Origin: Acinetobacter colistiniresistens
GTDB taxonomy: Bacteria; Pseudomonadota; Gammaproteobacteria; Pseudomonadales; Moraxellaceae
Reading direction: 5' to 3'
Assembly (NCBI RefSeq): GCF_000413935.1
Contig: NZ_KE340380.1
Coordinates: 955,065-1,019,064, forward strand
DNA: 64,000 nucleotides
Shown here in pieces: positions 53,609 to 62,533 of this stretch. A program made the position numbers and the translations under genes. Each line of letters opens with the position of its first letter. The stretch's first letter is position 1. The notes below the pieces were generated by a model. The model was not told where the DNA came from, did no database searches, and saw nothing but the letters and a program-made list of their open reading frames with translations.

Positions 53609-54868
53609 ATGTCTGATCTGCAACTCTCTCTAAGCGATTACTTATCGACAATACAGGAAGTCATACGCGTGGCTTTTGATGAGCCAGTCTGGGTCAAAGC
53701 AGAAATTCGAAATTTAAATATTAAAGCTGGTCATTATTACCTTGAGCTCGCTGAAAAAGAACAAGACACAGACAAGGTCATCGCAAGCTGTAAAGCCACG
53801 ATTTGGAAATTTACTGCAGCTAAAATGGTGCTCAAATTTGAGCGTGAAAGTGGCATAGAACTCTCAAAAGATTTAAATGTACTGATTAAAATTAAAGCCC
53901 GTTTTGATCCGCAATATGGCTTTTCGGTCAATATCGAGGACATCGACTCAAGTTTTACCTTAGGCGATATCGCGAAACGCTACCAGCAGATTCTTGCCCG
54001 ATTAAACAATGAAGGTTTGCTTCACTTGAATAAAACCCTCCCGACACCTTTTGATCTTGAAAATGTACTGGTCATTGCACCAGAGAATGCAGCGGGATTG
54101 GGCGATTTCAAAAAAGATGCCGATGCTTTAGATCAAGCTGGTGTATGCCATTTTGTTTACCACACCGCGACTTTTCAGGGCAATACGGCCGCACACAGTA
54201 TTATGGAGTCATTAAGCTCAGGGCTACGTCAATGGGCAAAAGCGTTTAGCTTACCTCCTGATCTTATTGTGATTATTCGCGGAGGCGGTGCTGTGAATGA
54301 TCTGGCTTACTTAAATGACTACGATCTTGCTGCCCTACTGTGTAAACGTAAAGTACCGATTTGGGTGGGAATCGGCCATGAAAAAGATCGTACCATTTTA
54401 GATGAAATTGCACATCGTTCCTTCGATACTCCCAGTAAGGTCATCGCAGGTATTCGCAATCTGATCAGTGAGCGCTCACAAGATGTTATCGATAATCTAC
54501 AGACCATCAAATTGCTCTCACAACATCAGATAACCGCCTATCAAAGTCAAAATGATCAGCTCATGAATGTCATCAAGACACTGGCCCAGAATCAAATCAT
54601 GACCAGCCATATGCAACTTGATGTGGTTAAATCAACCCTACAATATTTTGCCCGCCAAAAACTAAAGCTGGCTTCGACGCAAATTGAAGCGTTAATGCGG
54701 GAAACCCTATTACAAAATCCGAAGAATGTTTTGGCCAAAGGCTATGGCATTATTCGTAGTGAAAATAAAGCGATTCGCTCGGTCGATCAAGTGACATCGA
54801 CGGTTTCAATCGAAATGCAAGATGGCTATATCCATGCCAATGTCAGTGAGGTAATTCATCATGAGTAA
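53609..54868 (+). CDS. xseA: Exodeoxyribonuclease VII large subunit
   Basis: XseA is the catalytic subunit of exonuclease VII, which degrades single-stranded DNA from both ends. The 419-aa product has an OB-fold N-terminal domain (PVWVKAEIRNLNIKAGHYYLEL) and the catalytic domain with VIIRGGGAVNDLAYLNDYDLA, GIGHEKDRTILDEIAHRSFDTPSK, and a coiled-coil middle. I chose the ATG at 53609 (MSDLQLSLSDYL); the frame opens at 53504 but that extension has no family similarity. It overlaps xseB by 8 nt. Confidence 0.92.
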   Translation: MSDLQLSLSDYLSTIQEVIRVAFDEPVWVKAEIRNLNIKAGHYYLELAEKEQDTDKVIASCKATIWKFTAAKMVLKFERESGIELSKDLNVLIKIKARFDPQYGFSVNIEDIDSSFTLGDIAKRYQQILARLNNEGLLHLNKTLPTPFDLENVLVIAPENAAGLGDFKKDADALDQAGVCHFVYHTATFQGNTAAHSIMESLSSGLRQWAKAFSLPPDLIVIIRGGGAVNDLAYLNDYDLAALLCKRKVPIWVGIGHEKDRTILDEIAHRSFDTPSKVIAGIRNLISERSQDVIDNLQTIKLLSQHQITAYQSQNDQLMNVIKTLAQNQIMTSHMQLDVVKSTLQYFARQKLKLASTQIEALMRETLLQNPKNVLAKGYGIIRSENKAIRSVDQVTSTVSIEMQDGYIHANVSEVIHHE

Positions 54869-55058
54869 AAAAGAGTTAAGCTTTCAAGAAGGTTATCAGC
54901 TGTTAAAAAAGAATGCCGAGCTATTAGAAGCACAGGACGAACCTGATATTGATAATCTCATGAAGATTGTTGAAGAGTCGATGGCAGCTTATAAAGCCTG
55001 CAAAACAAGAGTCGATGCTGTACAACAAGCGTTGAATGAGACGTTTAAAGAAAACTAG
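54861..55058 (+). CDS. xseB: Exodeoxyribonuclease VII small subunit
   Basis: The 65-aa product fits XseB: SFQEGYQLLKKNAELLEAQD, then DNLMKIVEESMAAYKACKTRVDAVQ. It is a two-helix bundle that stabilises the XseA coiled coil. The ATG lies within the last codons of xseA with GAGG upstream, giving translational coupling, which is the usual organisation. Confidence 0.9.
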   Translation: MSKKELSFQEGYQLLKKNAELLEAQDEPDIDNLMKIVEESMAAYKACKTRVDAVQQALNETFKEN

Positions 55059-55098
55059 TGCCCTGTTCTGCTCTAAGCGTATCCTCTAAAGCATTGGT

Positions 55099-55335
55099 TC
55101 ATTTTTTGTACTTATACAATTCTGCTAGCTTCATGATCAATTGGTCGATATTTACGGCACCATAGGATAAATACTCGGTTTCAGGAATATTTTTTTTGAT
55201 GTAATTCAATCGACTGATATATTCGTCAGTCCGATCATCCATAAACAAATAGAAGTGATACCCTTCCAATAAACCATGTTCATTTTTTTCTATGATCTTT
55301 GACTTCTCAAAACCAACAAACAACTCATCCGTCAT
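55099..55335 (-). CDS. Small hypothetical protein, 78 aa
   Basis: The product MTDELFVGFEKSKIIEKNEH onward is acidic and soluble, rich in Tyr and Lys, with a likely beta-alpha layout (GYHFYLFMDDRTDEYISRLN, then NIDQLIMKLAELYKYKK). No family recognised. There is no strong Shine-Dalgarno sequence, and it sits alone between xseB and the SMR pair. The gene may be real, as the frame has ordinary codon use and no overlap with others, but nothing else supports it. Confidence 0.45.
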   Translation of the reverse strand: MTDELFVGFEKSKIIEKNEHGLLEGYHFYLFMDDRTDEYISRLNYIKKNIPETEYLSYGAVNIDQLIMKLAELYKYKK

Positions 55336-55470
55336 AAAACTTTTCTATCTATCATTGAAAAAATTTAGCTCAGAAAAAAGATTATTTCATATGGTTATGA
55401 CGAACTTATGAATTCGTTTGCGCAATTTCTTTGTATATGACGTTCTATCAAAAACCAGTGAGTCGGGTCA

Positions 55471-55878
55471 TCAACTCTCAATCCCTTTGCTGAGATCAGC
55501 TTCTTGGCTATGGCTCTCTTCATCTTTAGCTAGAAAACAGACTCCAGCAAAAATCAGAATGGCACCTGCAACTTTGGTGAATGTAAGTGGCTCATTGAAT
55601 AACCAGATGGACAAAAACATCACACTAATTAACTCTAAATGTGATGCAGCAAAAGCTGGACCAATGGGGGCATGTTTAAGTAAATTCATCCAGATAAAGA
55701 ATGCCCCCAGATATCCAATGAATGCACCATAAATCCAAGGATGGCTAAATACACGAACCAACCATGCCCAATCAAAAGTTAAAGGCATCGCATGAACAGA
55801 CGCAAATTTAAAACTGATCTGCGCTAAAGTATCAAACAGCATCAGCACCAGAAAGCCAATAATATAAAACTTTTTCAT
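55471..55878 (-). CDS. Half-size EamA/SMR-type membrane protein B (135 aa)
   Basis: The product has four TM helices (about residues 5-22, 45-65, 72-92 and 97-115), starting MKKFYIIGFLVLMLFDTLAQISFKFA, with the charged tail EESHSQEADLSK. It resembles the ArnE/ArnF and EmrE-like half-transporters rather than full-length ten-TM EamA proteins. It overlaps the preceding gene by 4 nt (ATGA), so the two are made in equal amounts and probably form a heterodimer. It is the last gene of a four-gene minus-strand run. Substrate unknown. Confidence 0.7.
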   Translation of the reverse strand: MKKFYIIGFLVLMLFDTLAQISFKFASVHAMPLTFDWAWLVRVFSHPWIYGAFIGYLGAFFIWMNLLKHAPIGPAFAASHLELISVMFLSIWLFNEPLTFTKVAGAILIFAGVCFLAKDEESHSQEADLSKGIES

Positions 55879-56234
55879 GCGCCAACCCCAACAATAGTGA
55901 CACCTAATGCAATCAACACCACACCAATTAATCGATTTCGGGTAAGTTTTTCTTTAAAGAATAATCGTCCAGCAAGCATAATCACCACAATATTAATGCA
56001 ACCCAGCATAACGCCGATGGATAGCGGAACCAATGAAAGAAAAGCCAGCCAAACCACAAATTCAAAGATATAACAAAAAATACCGAGCCATAACCACGGA
56101 CGTTTGAACATGAACCACCAATGTTCAAGCCCTTGATTGGTTTTGCTTTCATGAGCAGCGGCTTTAAATGCCAACTGCCCAACCGTATCAATTAAAATGG
56201 TTAATATCCAAACGCCAAAAATGACTGCATTCAT
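55875..56234 (-). CDS. Half-size EamA/SMR-type membrane protein A (119 aa)
   Basis: The product has four TM helices, starting MNAVIFGVWILTILIDTVGQLAFKAA, with the late motif INIVVIMLAGRLFFKEKLTRNRLIGVVLIALGV, as in EamA half-domains and ArnE/ArnF. Its partner downstream has the same topology but a different sequence, a common heterodimer design. It overlaps the hydrolase gene upstream and the partner gene downstream by 4 nt each. The pair could flip a lipid- or amine-type compound made by the neighbouring enzymes. Confidence 0.72.
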   Translation of the reverse strand: MNAVIFGVWILTILIDTVGQLAFKAAAHESKTNQGLEHWWFMFKRPWLWLGIFCYIFEFVVWLAFLSLVPLSIGVMLGCINIVVIMLAGRLFFKEKLTRNRLIGVVLIALGVTIVGVGA

Positions 56235-57118
56235 ACAAGCACACCCACCTTAATAGGGGGGCTAGTGAATTCTTGTGAGGCAGAATGCGATTTAGATGTG
56301 CTGTTGTGCTGACGCTGGTATTGTTGAATGAAATGCAGAGACTCTTCAATCACCTGCTTGCGATCATTATCAATCGTAATCATGTGGTAACTGTTATATA
56401 GCCAAATCAAACGTTTAGGTCCCTTGACTTTGTCATAAACCAATTGGCTATTGTTACGATGAGAAATATCATCATCATAGGCATGTAATAAAAGACACGG
56501 GGCAGTAATATTTGTCAAATTTTTACGGACATTGCGCGACAAACGCTGTAGCTGAAACAACGAATGCCAAGGATTCCCGGGTAAGCCTGCCTCTCCACTT
56601 TCCCCACTATTCATTGACTGAACAATACGAGAACGCAATACCTTATTTTTAATGCCATAAGGTTCAGCTTCATCAAAGGTATTATCACGGCAAATATTGA
56701 GATAATGCACACTCGGCAACACAATTGGTGCCAGCAGTTTTGACCATAATGGAATACTCCAGCCATCGTATTGGAAAGTTGGACTGTATCCAATAACACC
56801 AGCAACAGGATAGGCTGAGGCATATTTTAATGCCAATAACGCTCCCATCGATAAGCCTGCAACAAAAATTTCATCGGTATGTTGTTTTAACTTTTCAGCC
56901 GCTGCAGTTACACTCGCAAACCAATCTTCCCATCGACTATTCACTAGATCTTGCACATCACCACAATGCCCAGCCAATTGAACGCCAGATACACTATAGC
57001 CCGCTTGATGGAATGTTCGTGCAATCCCTCTCATCTCATTCGGTGTTCCCGTCAATCCATGAATCAGTAAAATACCAGTGCGGTTGCCTGAGAGAAAAAA
57101 TGAATGATCTTTTATCAT
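56231..57118 (-). CDS. Alpha/beta hydrolase (lipase/carboxylesterase-like)
   Basis: The 295-aa product is a monoacylglycerol-lipase/carboxylesterase-type hydrolase: ILLIHGLTGTPNEMRGIA (oxyanion loop), nucleophile elbow GLSMG (Ser near residue 96), Asp in LLLHAYDDDISH and a late His in YNSYHMITIDNDR. It is cytosolic with a polar C-terminal tail. Family members release acyl groups from small esters or lysolipids; the substrate here is unknown. Both ends overlap neighbours by 4 nt, so it belongs to the HAD-hydrolase-SMR run. Confidence 0.8.
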   Translation of the reverse strand: MIKDHSFFLSGNRTGILLIHGLTGTPNEMRGIARTFHQAGYSVSGVQLAGHCGDVQDLVNSRWEDWFASVTAAAEKLKQHTDEIFVAGLSMGALLALKYASAYPVAGVIGYSPTFQYDGWSIPLWSKLLAPIVLPSVHYLNICRDNTFDEAEPYGIKNKVLRSRIVQSMNSGESGEAGLPGNPWHSLFQLQRLSRNVRKNLTNITAPCLLLHAYDDDISHRNNSQLVYDKVKGPKRLIWLYNSYHMITIDNDRKQVIEESLHFIQQYQRQHNSTSKSHSASQEFTSPPIKVGVLV

Positions 57119-57834
57119 GTTATCACCATAACAGAGTTATCCTGCCCTAAATCACTATTCAGCAGTTTGGCCAAAGGATGACAAATTTCTTTGAAATTCT
57201 CAAAAGTCGTATGCGAAATATGATGATCTTTACAGTGCTGTATCAATGATTTTTTTGCAAAAACATAATCCGCCTGAGTAGCAAGACAGTAATCTGAACG
57301 GCCATCACCAATTAAAATAATATGCTGCTTCGGATATTGTTGTGCAACACTGCACTTACAAGTGCCACTTTGACTGATACAACTTAACTTCTCATTTGGA
57401 AACTCGAGCTGCCAGCTTCGCTCATCTAACTGGGCCAAATGATTGGCAATGATAGGTAAATGATCTAACTGATAGCGTTTTAAAATATGTCGAATAACCA
57501 GATCAAGCCCATCACTCACGATTGTTAAGGGAATTTTATATTGCGCTGTAATCTTAACTAATTCCAGAAATCCTAAATCAATTTCAATACGATCTAGACA
57601 TTCATATAACTCATCAATAGATACATCCAGCAATTCAATCTGTTTCTGCATACAAACTTTTGAGCCAATTTTACCTTCGATCCATTGTTCTTCAATTTCT
57701 TGCCAACCCGGCCTAGCAAATGTCTCTAACAAATGATCAGTCGTATCTTTTAAACTAATTGTTCCATCAAAGTCGCATAAAATATGGCAGGGTACAGTGT
57801 GGTCTGTATCATAATGCTGGTTGACCATGAACAT
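57115..57834 (-). CDS. HAD-IB family phosphatase (MtnX/PHOSPHO1-like)
   Basis: The 239-aa product has the HAD motif I CDFDGTIS, motif II with Ser/Thr in LTIVSDGLD, and motif III/IV in LIGDGRSDYCLATQADYVFAK, as in MtnX and the phosphoethanolamine/phosphocholine phosphatases. It removes phosphate from a small molecule in the cytosol. I chose the ATG at 57834, preceded by GAGG 6 nt upstream, over 57846. It is the first gene of the minus-strand run and overlaps the hydrolase gene by 4 nt. No methionine-salvage genes are near, so the substrate is open. Confidence 0.8.
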   Translation of the reverse strand: MFMVNQHYDTDHTVPCHILCDFDGTISLKDTTDHLLETFARPGWQEIEEQWIEGKIGSKVCMQKQIELLDVSIDELYECLDRIEIDLGFLELVKITAQYKIPLTIVSDGLDLVIRHILKRYQLDHLPIIANHLAQLDERSWQLEFPNEKLSCISQSGTCKCSVAQQYPKQHIILIGDGRSDYCLATQADYVFAKKSLIQHCKDHHISHTTFENFKEICHPLAKLLNSDLGQDNSVMVIT

Positions 57835-58267
57835 AAGATGCCTCATATGGATAATTTAAAAATCTTTTTATAAAAATTACATACTGACTTTAGGCCCGAA
57901 ATCTTAAAATTTCTTTAATTATAAATATTCTCAATTTATACTAAAACTGTGTGAACAAAATGTTATATTATTCTAGCAATTCATCGAATAAATCTAAATA
58001 ACAACTTATTCCTACAACCCAAAGCCATACTGAAATGAAAAATAAATCAATGACAATCAATAGATTAAATCAAACAAATATCTGCAATTCAACCATTGTT
58101 TTTATCATAAAGCATATTTACCACCTCAAACATGATAAATTTTCACGAAAAAAAACAAAATAAAGCTTGTTTTAATTTTTCATTAAGATTTATGTAAGAA
58201 TCAACTTTTATATTAAAAAAATATTTAATAGATCACGATGTTATTCATCAATATACAAAGACTGAAT
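57835..58267. promoter_or_regulatory. Divergent control region between the two runs of the 55-62.5 kb cluster
   Basis: 433 bp, AT-rich, without a coding frame I trust. It must carry both promoters, to the HAD run (minus) and to the MipA/OmpV run (plus). No operator dyad stood out, and no regulator gene is encoded inside the cluster. Confidence 0.45.
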
Positions 58268-59023
58268 ATGCTTAAACCATTGAAAAAAATGACCATAGCA
58301 ATAGTAACAAGCAACTTCTGCTTTTACTTTCCAGCCTATGCGAAAGACACTGAGTTACCAGATTTAACCATGGGTTTTAACTATTCAGTAAACTTCCAAG
58401 CGTATAAAGGTCACAGAACATATCAGAGCGTGTTGCCTGTTTTTTTCTATGATAATGATCAATTTTATATTGAAGGCGACGATGCGGGCGTCTATCTGTT
58501 CAAGGATGATCACAACCAATTACGTCTCAATCTTCACTATGACAGTAATTCCTATGACCCAAGTGGTGAACTTCATTCACTCGATAAACGCAAATGGTCA
58601 GTTATGGCAGGTGGAAGCTATATGCGGATTACCCCGTATGGTGGATTCAAGGCACGGTTGGCAACAGATGCTTTATCTCGCAGTAAAGGAACCCTGTTTA
58701 GAGGCTCCTACCTTGCAGAATTTGACCAAGGCAATTGGTCCTTCTATCCAGAACTGGGCTTTCAATGGAATAACGCGCAATACAATCAGTACTACTACGG
58801 TGTAAGTGAAGCCGAATCCAAACGTAGCGGTATTTCAACCTACCAACCAGGCCAAAGCGTATTTCCCTTTGCAAGTTTTGCTGCCAACTATGAAATGTCT
58901 AAACACTGGAATGCTTTCAGTTCAGTGGAATTCAACTATCTCTCAAATGAACAAGTTAAAAGCCCGATGATTAAACGACGAACAGATATCACCCCTGCCT
59001 TCGGGATCACCTATAACTTTTAA
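58268..59023 (+). CDS. MipA/OmpV family outer-membrane protein
   Basis: The 251-aa product has a signal peptide (MLKPLKKMTIAIVTSNFCFY, cleaved near FPAYA) and a MipA/OmpV barrel: YQSVLPVFFYDNDQFYIEGDDAGVYLF, LDKRKWSVMAGGSYM and the end DITPAFGITYNF with a C-terminal Phe. Relatives are scaffolding or pore-like proteins of the outer membrane. I start it at the ATG at 58268; an ATG at 58238 adds ten residues. It leads the plus-strand run and lies 78 bp before the aminotransferase. Confidence 0.75.
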   Translation: MLKPLKKMTIAIVTSNFCFYFPAYAKDTELPDLTMGFNYSVNFQAYKGHRTYQSVLPVFFYDNDQFYIEGDDAGVYLFKDDHNQLRLNLHYDSNSYDPSGELHSLDKRKWSVMAGGSYMRITPYGGFKARLATDALSRSKGTLFRGSYLAEFDQGNWSFYPELGFQWNNAQYNQYYYGVSEAESKRSGISTYQPGQSVFPFASFAANYEMSKHWNAFSSVEFNYLSNEQVKSPMIKRRTDITPAFGITYNF

Positions 59024-59101
59024 ATGTATCGAACCCTTACTCACTCAGCCTCTGTATTTAAACCATACATACTGAAAACACCAACCATAAAGGAAACAAG
59101 T

Positions 59102-60541
59102 ATGAACAATAATCATAAATTCACGCATGAACCAGCTTCTGCTACGAATTTCGATGACAGCGTTCCACTGAATGAGGCACAGCTTTTAGCAGATGAAGCA
59201 AAGTATTGTTCACATGGTGATACCGTACATTATGTCAACCCACCCAAAATCTTTACCGATTGTCAGGGCAGCTATATCTTCGATGATCAGAACATTCCCT
59301 ACCTAGATTTACAGATGTGGTATTCAGCCGTCAATTTTGGCTATAAAAATCCACGTCTAGATCAAGCCTTGATCAACCAGATTCATAAGCTACCTCAAAT
59401 TGCCAGCCAATACTTACATCCAACCAAAATTGAACTGAGCAAGGTCATTGCTGAAGACATGCTCAAGAAAACGGGTGTACTCGGTCGAGTTCATTACAAT
59501 GTCGGTGGCTCACAGGCAATTGAAGATTCATTAAAACTTGTCCGAAACTTTTGCAAAGGTAAAAGCCGAATGTTTGCTTTCGAGGGCGGCTATCATGGTC
59601 GTACCTTAGGTGCATCGTCGATTACTTCAAGTTATCGTTATCGCCGTCGTTATGGTCATTTTGGTGAAAGAGCTCAATTCATCCCATTCCCATACCCTTT
59701 CCGTCGCCCGAAAGGCATGACACCAGAAGAATATGCAGATAAGTTAGTCGCTGAGTTCGCACGTCTTTTTGAAAATGAATACCATGGGGTATGGGATCCA
59801 AAAGTTCGTGAAAGTGAATTTGCCGCGTTCTATATCGAAACGATTCAGGGGACGGGTGGTTATGTGATTCCACCCAAAAATTTCTATAAAGGCTTAAAGA
59901 AAGTCCTTGATGATCACGGTATTTTGCTGGTTGTAGACGAGATCCAAATGGGCTTCTACCGTACCGGTAAATTATGGTCATTTGAACATTTTGATATTAC
60001 CCCAGACGTCGTCGCATTTGGTAAAGCACTGACCAATGGCTTAAACCCGCTTGCAGGGATCTGGGCCAAGGAAGAAATGATTAACCCAGAGATCTTCCCT
60101 GTTGGCTCAACACATTCAACCTTCGCATCTAACCCACTGGGTACTGCAGTTGGCCTAGAAGTGATGAATATGTTGGCTGAAAAGGATTATGAAAAGCAGA
60201 TCATGGAAAGTGGTGCTTATTTCCTAGAGGGCCTAAAAGACCTGCAATCACGTCACCCTGAAATTGGTGATGTGGACGGACTTGGTCTGGCGCTGCGTGC
60301 TGAAATTTGTCAGGCAGATGGTTTTACGCCAAATAAGGAATTGTTGGACAAAATGGTCGATATCGGACTTTCTGGTACGCTTGAGTATCAGGGACAACAA
60401 TGTGGTCTCGTTCTGGATGTGGGCGGTTATTACAAGAATGTGATCACATTCGCACCATCACTCGAAATCTCACGTGCTGAAATTGAGCAAGCCATGGTCT
60501 TGCTTGAACAACTCTTGGTTCGTGCAAAACGGGAATTATAA
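59102..60541 (+). CDS. Class-III PLP aminotransferase
   Basis: The 479-aa product is a fold-type I class-III (omega/ornithine-type) aminotransferase. Motifs: GGSQA (135-139, phosphate binding), YHGRT (164-168), Asp279 in VVDEIQMGF (pyridine N) and Lys308 in FGKALTNGL (Schiff base). It transfers an amino group between an amine such as an omega-amine and a keto acid. A perfect AAGGA lies 7 nt before the ATG at 59102; a frame opening at 59024 has no similarity there. A 9-nt gap to the next gene shows an operon. Confidence 0.88.
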   Translation: MNNNHKFTHEPASATNFDDSVPLNEAQLLADEAKYCSHGDTVHYVNPPKIFTDCQGSYIFDDQNIPYLDLQMWYSAVNFGYKNPRLDQALINQIHKLPQIASQYLHPTKIELSKVIAEDMLKKTGVLGRVHYNVGGSQAIEDSLKLVRNFCKGKSRMFAFEGGYHGRTLGASSITSSYRYRRRYGHFGERAQFIPFPYPFRRPKGMTPEEYADKLVAEFARLFENEYHGVWDPKVRESEFAAFYIETIQGTGGYVIPPKNFYKGLKKVLDDHGILLVVDEIQMGFYRTGKLWSFEHFDITPDVVAFGKALTNGLNPLAGIWAKEEMINPEIFPVGSTHSTFASNPLGTAVGLEVMNMLAEKDYEKQIMESGAYFLEGLKDLQSRHPEIGDVDGLGLALRAEICQADGFTPNKELLDKMVDIGLSGTLEYQGQQCGLVLDVGGYYKNVITFAPSLEISRAEIEQAMVLLEQLLVRAKREL

Positions 60542-60550
60542 AATCAACTT

Positions 60551-61618
60551 ATGGACAAGAACCTGAATCAGTTAGAACCTCAGGCCGTGGTGGATGCTTT
60601 TTTACAGCATCCACCCCTCAGTTTTCAGGTTCATTCCCCTCAGCACTTTCTACCCTACTTTTATACCGACTTTGACTTATTGACGACGCTAGATACCGAT
60701 GTTCATAAAAAAGTCAAAGCATTACCTGGCTATAAATTATGGGGCAAACTTCTGCATCTGAAGACCTGTTTTATCGGCACAACCGTGACTGAATACAGCC
60801 CACTGCCGAATCAGCTCTCTGTAGAACCCATCACAAGTTTTCTTAAAAACAATGACCAAAAAATCAAATTAGGAATCATTAAAGACCTGCCTTTAAGCTC
60901 ACCTTTATTGAGCGAGGCTGAAAATACTTATAGCCATCACTTTATTCAAGACGCTGAACAGCGAGGATTTCTCTCTGTTGAAGGGCAAGCTTTGGCCTAT
61001 GTGCCAATCGACTTTAGCAGCCGTGAAGATTATCTCTCCAGACTCTCTCGCAGCCGCCGAAAAAATCTAAAAAGAAAGTTGAAAAGCCTGAATGATCTCA
61101 CCGTAGAACAATTGTCCACGGGCGATATACAGTTCAATGATAATGAGTTTAGAGCACAGCTCTACCAACTTTATCTCGCGGTTTATCATCAAAGTGAAAT
61201 ACATTTTGACTTACTCAGCGCCGAATTCTTTGATCAAATTTTGCAAGACCAGTACAGCGGCGGCAAAGTGTTTTTGTATTGGGCTGACACGCAGCTTGTT
61301 GGTTACAATCTGTGTTATGAATACCAAGGCAATCTGGTGGATAAATATATTGGCCTGAATTATCCCTTGGCCACAGATTACAATTTATATTTCATCAGCT
61401 GGTTCGTGAATTTAGATTATGCACTGAAGCACGATTTAAAGTTTTACATTGCTGGCTGGACAGATCCCGAAGTCAAAGCTCAGTTGGGCGCTCAATTTAC
61501 CTTTACCCGACATTTGGTATGGGTACATTCACCCATCCTACGTTTTATTCTAAAAAAATTGCGGCCCATCTTTGAAGCAGATCATCACTGGCACAGCAAA
61601 CAGGAACAATCATTATGA
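60551..61618 (+). CDS. GNAT/FemAB-like acyltransferase
   Basis: The 355-aa product has the FemAB/GNAT-type fold: an N-terminal region (residues 1-150), the basic motif RLSRSRRKNLKRKLKSL (about 170-186) typical of the BioF2-like acetyltransferase (PF13480-type) group, and the late GKVFLYWADTQLVGYNLCYE and IAGWTDPEVKAQLGA. Such proteins transfer acyl or aminoacyl groups to amines. It sits between the aminotransferase and the arginase-like gene, overlapping the latter by 4 nt. A reaction on the amine made by the aminotransferase is a natural guess. Confidence 0.7.
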   Translation: MDKNLNQLEPQAVVDAFLQHPPLSFQVHSPQHFLPYFYTDFDLLTTLDTDVHKKVKALPGYKLWGKLLHLKTCFIGTTVTEYSPLPNQLSVEPITSFLKNNDQKIKLGIIKDLPLSSPLLSEAENTYSHHFIQDAEQRGFLSVEGQALAYVPIDFSSREDYLSRLSRSRRKNLKRKLKSLNDLTVEQLSTGDIQFNDNEFRAQLYQLYLAVYHQSEIHFDLLSAEFFDQILQDQYSGGKVFLYWADTQLVGYNLCYEYQGNLVDKYIGLNYPLATDYNLYFISWFVNLDYALKHDLKFYIAGWTDPEVKAQLGAQFTFTRHLVWVHSPILRFILKKLRPIFEADHHWHSKQEQSL

Positions 61619-62502
61619 CGCTGACGGATAACAGAAGACCGATTGTATTAAATTTCGATGACTCCGCTGGTGAATTTGAAGGTGCATTACGTCTAGACCT
61701 CAGTACGTGGCAAGAAATGATTCGATTTGGCTGTAAATGGAATCAATTTCAAGCCTTAGGCAACTATCTCAACCAGCACCTTCCCGCACAATTTGGGTGT
61801 CTGCTGATGGGAAGTGGCGATTATCATCACATCACTCAACTGTTACTTGCAAGACAAGTCACAACAAGGCCCATTCATCTCATTGTCTGTGATAATCACC
61901 CAGATAACATGCGCTATCCGTTTGGTATTCATTGTGGTTCATGGGTGTACTGGGCAAGCCAATTGCCCCATATTGCACGTATTGATGTTATTGGAATTCA
62001 TTCGAATGACATTGGCTGGCAACATGCTTGGGAGAATCACTGGTCCCCGTTACGCAAAGGTAAATTGCATTATTGGAGCTTGCAAAAAAATGCTTCATGG
62101 ACACACTTTATCGGTGCTAAAGGTGTTTGGCATAATTTCGACCATCCCGATGACCTGCTCGCTAGTTTCTTGGCCGAAACAAGCCATCAGGATAGCCCGA
62201 TTTATTTATCCATTGATAAAGACGTACTCTCCAGCGAAGTCGTCATGACCAACTGGGATCAAGGTCTGTTTCTCGAACAACATTTACAAAGTTTGATTCA
62301 GGCATGTCAGGGTCGACTAATCGCTGCAGATATTACCGGTGATATCTCGGCCTATCATTATAAAAATTATTTTAAACGCTTCTTGGCTGCCTCAGATGGA
62401 CAACAAGAGCCCTCCGTGACTGAGATTGAGAATTGGCAATTACAGCAAAAAGCGCTCAACCTACGTTTAGTCCATGAGATCAATACGGCATGGATGAATT
62501 AA
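61615..62502 (+). CDS. Arginase/deacetylase-fold hydrolase
   Basis: The 295-aa product shows an arginase-like metal site: GSGDYHH (66-72), D93-N-H95-P-D97, and SIDKDV with D201 and D203. These match the GGDHS, DxHxD and DxD ligands of binuclear Mn2+ ureohydrolases. The C-terminal part (TGDISAYHYKNYFKRFLAA) differs from standard arginases, and the sequence between motifs is unlike arginase, agmatinase or formiminoglutamase. It probably hydrolyses a guanidine, amide or similar C-N bond. It overlaps the acyltransferase gene by 4 nt and is the last gene of the plus-strand run. Confidence 0.65.
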   Translation: MTLTDNRRPIVLNFDDSAGEFEGALRLDLSTWQEMIRFGCKWNQFQALGNYLNQHLPAQFGCLLMGSGDYHHITQLLLARQVTTRPIHLIVCDNHPDNMRYPFGIHCGSWVYWASQLPHIARIDVIGIHSNDIGWQHAWENHWSPLRKGKLHYWSLQKNASWTHFIGAKGVWHNFDHPDDLLASFLAETSHQDSPIYLSIDKDVLSSEVVMTNWDQGLFLEQHLQSLIQACQGRLIAADITGDISAYHYKNYFKRFLAASDGQQEPSVTEIENWQLQQKALNLRLVHEINTAWMN

Positions 62503-62533
62503 ACTCCAATATTTTTTATCGTTATCGTTTAAT

